Below the pieces are notes generated by a model. That model saw only the letters and a list, made by a program, of their open reading frames with translations. It was not told the origin of the DNA and searched no databases. From positions 1 to 7,819 of the forward strand of contig JAJRTK010000151.1 in the NCBI GenBank assembly GCA_024278345.1: DNA of 7,819 bases, in the 5' to 3' direction. This stretch comes from a bacterium (lineage in GTDB: Bacteria; CSSED10-310; JAJRTK01). This document shows positions 6,266 to 7,819 of this stretch, piece after piece; within the stretch, counting starts at the first letter, position 1; each line of letters starts with the position of its first letter. The translations under genes were made by a program, and so were the position numbers.

Positions 6266-6943
6266 GTCACCCTCGATGCCGGTTTCCGCACCCGGGCAAA
6301 CGCCGAACTCATCGTTTCGGAGGGCCGTGATGACAGCATGGGGCTGAAGGAGCACCAGCCCACGCTCCTGGAAGAGGCCAGGCGCCTGCTTTGAGCCACG
6401 CATGGTCCGGGAAACGGGTTCAAGGGCCGATGCCTACAATGTGGATAACCAGCAAGGCAAGGTGATCGTCTAGGAGCCGCAACGCACCACCGGCATGGCC
6501 GGGTGGATGGCGTTTCCCGGCTTGAGGCGGCTGTGGCCGGCGCGCCGAGAGGTGGCGAAGTCGAGCCCTTTGGAAAGCGTGGGGTGGCGCTACCATGTCA
6601 GCTCGCTGTGTCCCAACCGGCTCACCATCCGCGAGATTCTGTCCCATCCCTGTCTGCACTGGATTGTGGAGAATTGCTGCTTCCGGCGGCTCGGAATGCA
6701 GTTTGATGAAGACCGCCGCCGCTTCGCCACGGTGGGCGGGGCGCAGCCGGCTTGGGCCTGCTGCGGGTGCCGGCCTTGAGCCTGCTCATGCTGCTCAAAG
6801 GCCGCTCGTTGCGCCAGCGACGCCCTGCCCGTGAGTCTCTCCCGGCTTTCATGGGATGGCTCAAACAGATCCTCGACAGGCTTGATGGTGACGAAGCCGC
6901 GCGTCTGAGTGGATGGAGGGAGGCGCGGGAAGCCGGCATCTGA
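6266..6943 (+). pseudogene. Decayed DDE transposase remnant (ISAs1-like)
   Basis: Three pieces in two frames add up to the C-terminal half of an IS transposase. Piece A (6266-6394) reads VTLDAGFRTRANAELIVSEG then GLKEHQPTLLEEARRLL, matching the DAxxxxAxxIV...LKxNQPxL block around the second catalytic Asp. Piece B (about 6402-6751, another frame) contains YNVDNQQGKVIV, an in-frame TAG at 6471-6473, GLRRLWPARREV, YHVSSLCPNRLTIREIL and HWIVENCCFRRLGMQFDED, the last being the W-x-x-EN...EDR region with the catalytic Glu. Piece C (6752-6943) reads LGLLRVPALSLLMLLKGR, the usual helix after it. There are at least two frame changes and one stop. The first catalytic Asp and the N-terminus are missing, so about 225 residues remain of an expected 370-400 or so. 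I found no terminal inverted repeats. Confidence 0.75.
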
Positions 6944-7158
6944 ACGAGGGGGAGAGCGCACCAAGGTGGAGCTGGAGTCACCAGGAGATTGAACCAACCA
7001 AGACCGTCATAGCCGCGAGGCCAACCCACGGCAGCAACACGGGCATGGCCTGGAGCAAGCGCCCGTTGGCCTTGTTCGCACCCATCCCACATCCACCGGT
7101 CCAAGCGGGTGACCGGGAACGTCTGCCACTCCCAAAACCCAAGGCTTGACCTCAGTGT
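6944..7158. other. Spacer DNA between transposase remnant and CRISPR leader
   Basis: About 215 GC-rich bases with no convincing gene on either strand. Short open frames exist but have no ribosome site and no recognisable product. A TTGACC at 7146-7151 resembles a -35 box, but no good -10 box follows at the proper distance. Confidence 0.35.
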
Positions 7159-7184
7159 CGGTTTTACAGTAGTGTGAGTATGTT

Positions 7185-7224
7185 ATGTTGTTTTCCCTGG
7201 AACAGGGTTAGATTTTTGCAACAT
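7185..7224 (+). terminator. Nested hairpin with T-run, terminator-like
   Basis: CCCTG (7195-7199) pairs with CAGGG (7203-7207) around a GAA loop and is followed by TTAGATTTTT. An outer pair ATGTTG (7185-7190) and CAACAT (7219-7224) encloses it. It could stop transcription coming from the operon side before the array, or be a protein site in the leader. The stem is short, so this is a weak call. Confidence 0.3.
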
Positions 7225-7448
7225 GCGAGGCGCCTATGTGACATTTTCGTCACTATGCGTTATGGAAGGGGTCTATCTCAACCTGAAAATGCGGGGATCG
7301 GTGGAACTTTTTTCCGGAATTTGGAACTTCTTGAAATATAAGGATTTTCAAAATCCGGGTGATCCGAGGTACCCGCATTCAAAAAAGGGTTTTGATTCAA
7401 TGCGTTACGTGATTCATTTTCGAGGTGGGGGGGTAGGGCGTGCATGCC

Positions 7449-7488
7449 ACACCCCGAGATCCCCGCAAAAGGGGTGTCAAGGCCTTGA
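7449..7488 (+). repeat. Dyad-rich segment next to the first CRISPR repeat
   Basis: ACACCCC (7449-7455) can pair with GGGGTGT (7471-7477) across 15 nt. It is followed by the perfect 12-bp palindrome TCAAGGCCTTGA (7477-7488), 25 bp before the first repeat. The inner alternative CCCC(7461-7464)/GGGG(7471-7474) resembles the CCCC/GGGG stem of the repeat itself. The position suggests a leader-anchoring or transcription role, which is inference. Confidence 0.4.
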
Positions 7489-7513
7489 GAATAAGGGCGA
7501 AAAAATGTGACGG

Positions 7514-7819
7514 GTCTGCAGACCATCCCCGATGGTGAGGGGATTGAAACGGACTCTCCCGAAATACTTCTCCCAGGCTCCGATCACCATGTCTGCAGAC
7601 CATCCCCGATGGTGAGGGGATTGAAACGGACCCGTGCTTCCGGCGCCCGGGATCCGTGCCGCCCGGTCTGCAGACCATCCCCGATGGTGAGGGGATTGAA
7701 ACTTTCGTTTTTTCCTTTGTTTTTTAGGTTATCGGGGGCGAAGGTCTGCAGACCATCCCCGATGGTGAGGGGATTGAAACATCGGGCTTTCGCCCGCCGG
7801 AATTTGAATCCGGATTTCC
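7514..7819 (+). CRISPR. CRISPR array start: four identical 37-bp repeats, continuing past the window
   Basis: Perfect 37-bp repeats lie at 7514-7550, 7591-7627, 7666-7702 and 7744-7780. The spacers are 7551-7590 (40 bp), 7628-7665 (38 bp) and 7703-7743 (41 bp); 7781-7819 (39 bases) is either a fourth spacer cut by the window edge or flanking DNA. Each repeat begins with the palindrome GTCTGCAGAC and ends in ATTGAAAC, the usual 8-nt 5' handle of type III crRNAs, so transcription runs left to right, the same way as the cas genes. Repeat bases 14-17 (CCCC) pair with 26-29 (GGGG), which places a Cas6 cut at the 3' foot of the stem, just before ATTGAAAC. The identity of all four copies fits the leader-proximal end of an array. 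No cas6 is in the window. Confidence 0.97.

Larger units (their letters stand above)
7159..7513 (+). promoter_or_regulatory. CRISPR leader region
   Basis: Base composition changes sharply at about 7160 from GC-rich to A+T-richer DNA with T-runs, and stays so up to the first repeat, as expected of a leader carrying the array promoter and the integration signals. The repeat orientation (ATTGAAAC at the 3' end) makes this the upstream side. Features within it are a nested inverted repeat (7185-7224), direct copies of GGAACTT at 7303-7309 and 7323-7329, the palindrome TTCCGGAA (7312-7319), a 15-bp perfect dyad GGATTTTCAAAATCC (7342-7356), direct copies of TGATTCA at 7393-7399 and 7410-7416, and a dyad-rich end (7449-7488). 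I could not place a confident -35/-10 pair. The exact left edge is uncertain. Confidence 0.65.

Noticed and set aside
5536-6423. 295-codon minus-strand frame spanning the operon end
   Set aside because: It covers parts of two + strand genes and the transposase remnant, and its sequence matches no family.
6979-6996. AGGAGATTGAAC resembling the repeat 3' end (GGGGATTGAAAC)
   Set aside because: Only a short imperfect match with no flanking repeat sequence or spacing, so chance is likely.
7146-7151. TTGACC as a -35 box for the array
   Set aside because: No acceptable -10 hexamer lies 16-18 bp downstream, so no promoter was called.
7223-7510. 95-codon + strand frame inside the leader
   Set aside because: No ribosome site, composition unlike the other genes, and it occupies the A+T-richer region directly before the repeats. 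A leader is the better explanation.
7551-7554. GGAC at the start of spacers 1 and 2 as an extension of the repeat
   Set aside because: The third and fourth units begin with TTTC and ATCG, so the shared bases are coincidental and the repeat is 37 bp.
7397-7678. Minus-strand frame across the repeats with repeated SPSGMVCR-like peptides
   Set aside because: The peptide periodicity is only the translation of the CRISPR repeats.
1-7819. cas1, cas2, cas6, cas10 or a CARF-domain effector gene
   Set aside because: No frame shows their motifs (GGDD, HD, CARF, Cas1 or Cas6 signatures). If present in the genome they lie outside the window.

Overview
The window is from a GC-rich bacterial (possibly archaeal) genome. 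It holds most of a type III CRISPR-Cas effector operon followed by the start of a CRISPR array, all reading on the + strand. The Csx10-like protein, several separate Csm3-like RAMP (Cas7) proteins, a Csm2-like small subunit and a possible Csx19-like protein together point to subtype III-D with unfused subunits. The sequence does not identify the species, and no rRNA or tRNA is present.

Layout: (1) Bases 1-53 are probably the 3' end of an upstream operon gene. (2) Bases 50-6009 form one co-oriented gene string with short gaps or overlaps: csx10 (Cas5-type RAMP), a 157-base gap with a tiny overlapping reading frame and an 18-bp tandem duplication, a Csm2-like small subunit (Cas11), a Csm3-like Cas7 with a long C-terminal extension, a Csx7-type Cas7, a 128-aa protein that may be Csx19-like, a third Cas7-like RAMP of 388 aa, and an unrecognised 104-aa helical protein. 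(3) Bases 6010-7158 are non-coding or decayed, and include a broken DDE transposase (ISAs1-like) with two frame shifts and a stop. (4) Bases 7159-7513 are much richer in A+T and look like the CRISPR leader. (5) From 7514 there are four identical 37-bp repeats ending in ATTGAAAC, with spacers of 40, 38 and 41 bp; the array runs off the window.

How it would work together (known for type III, inferred here): a Cas6 would cut the repeat RNA 8 nt from its 3' end and leave the ATTGAAAC 5' handle on each crRNA. Csx10 would cap the handle end, the Cas7 subunits would form the backbone and cut target RNA, and the Csm2-like protein would line the filament. Cas10, which would make the cyclic oligoadenylate signal or cut DNA, is expected nearby but is not seen. 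No cas1, cas2, cas6 or CARF effector is present in the window.

Points that stand out are the C-terminal extension on the Csm3-like gene, an apparent Asp-to-Asn change at the cleavage position of the third RAMP, the orphan 104-aa gene, the duplicated ribosome-binding segment before the small subunit, and an inversion of G/C strand skew inside the operon.
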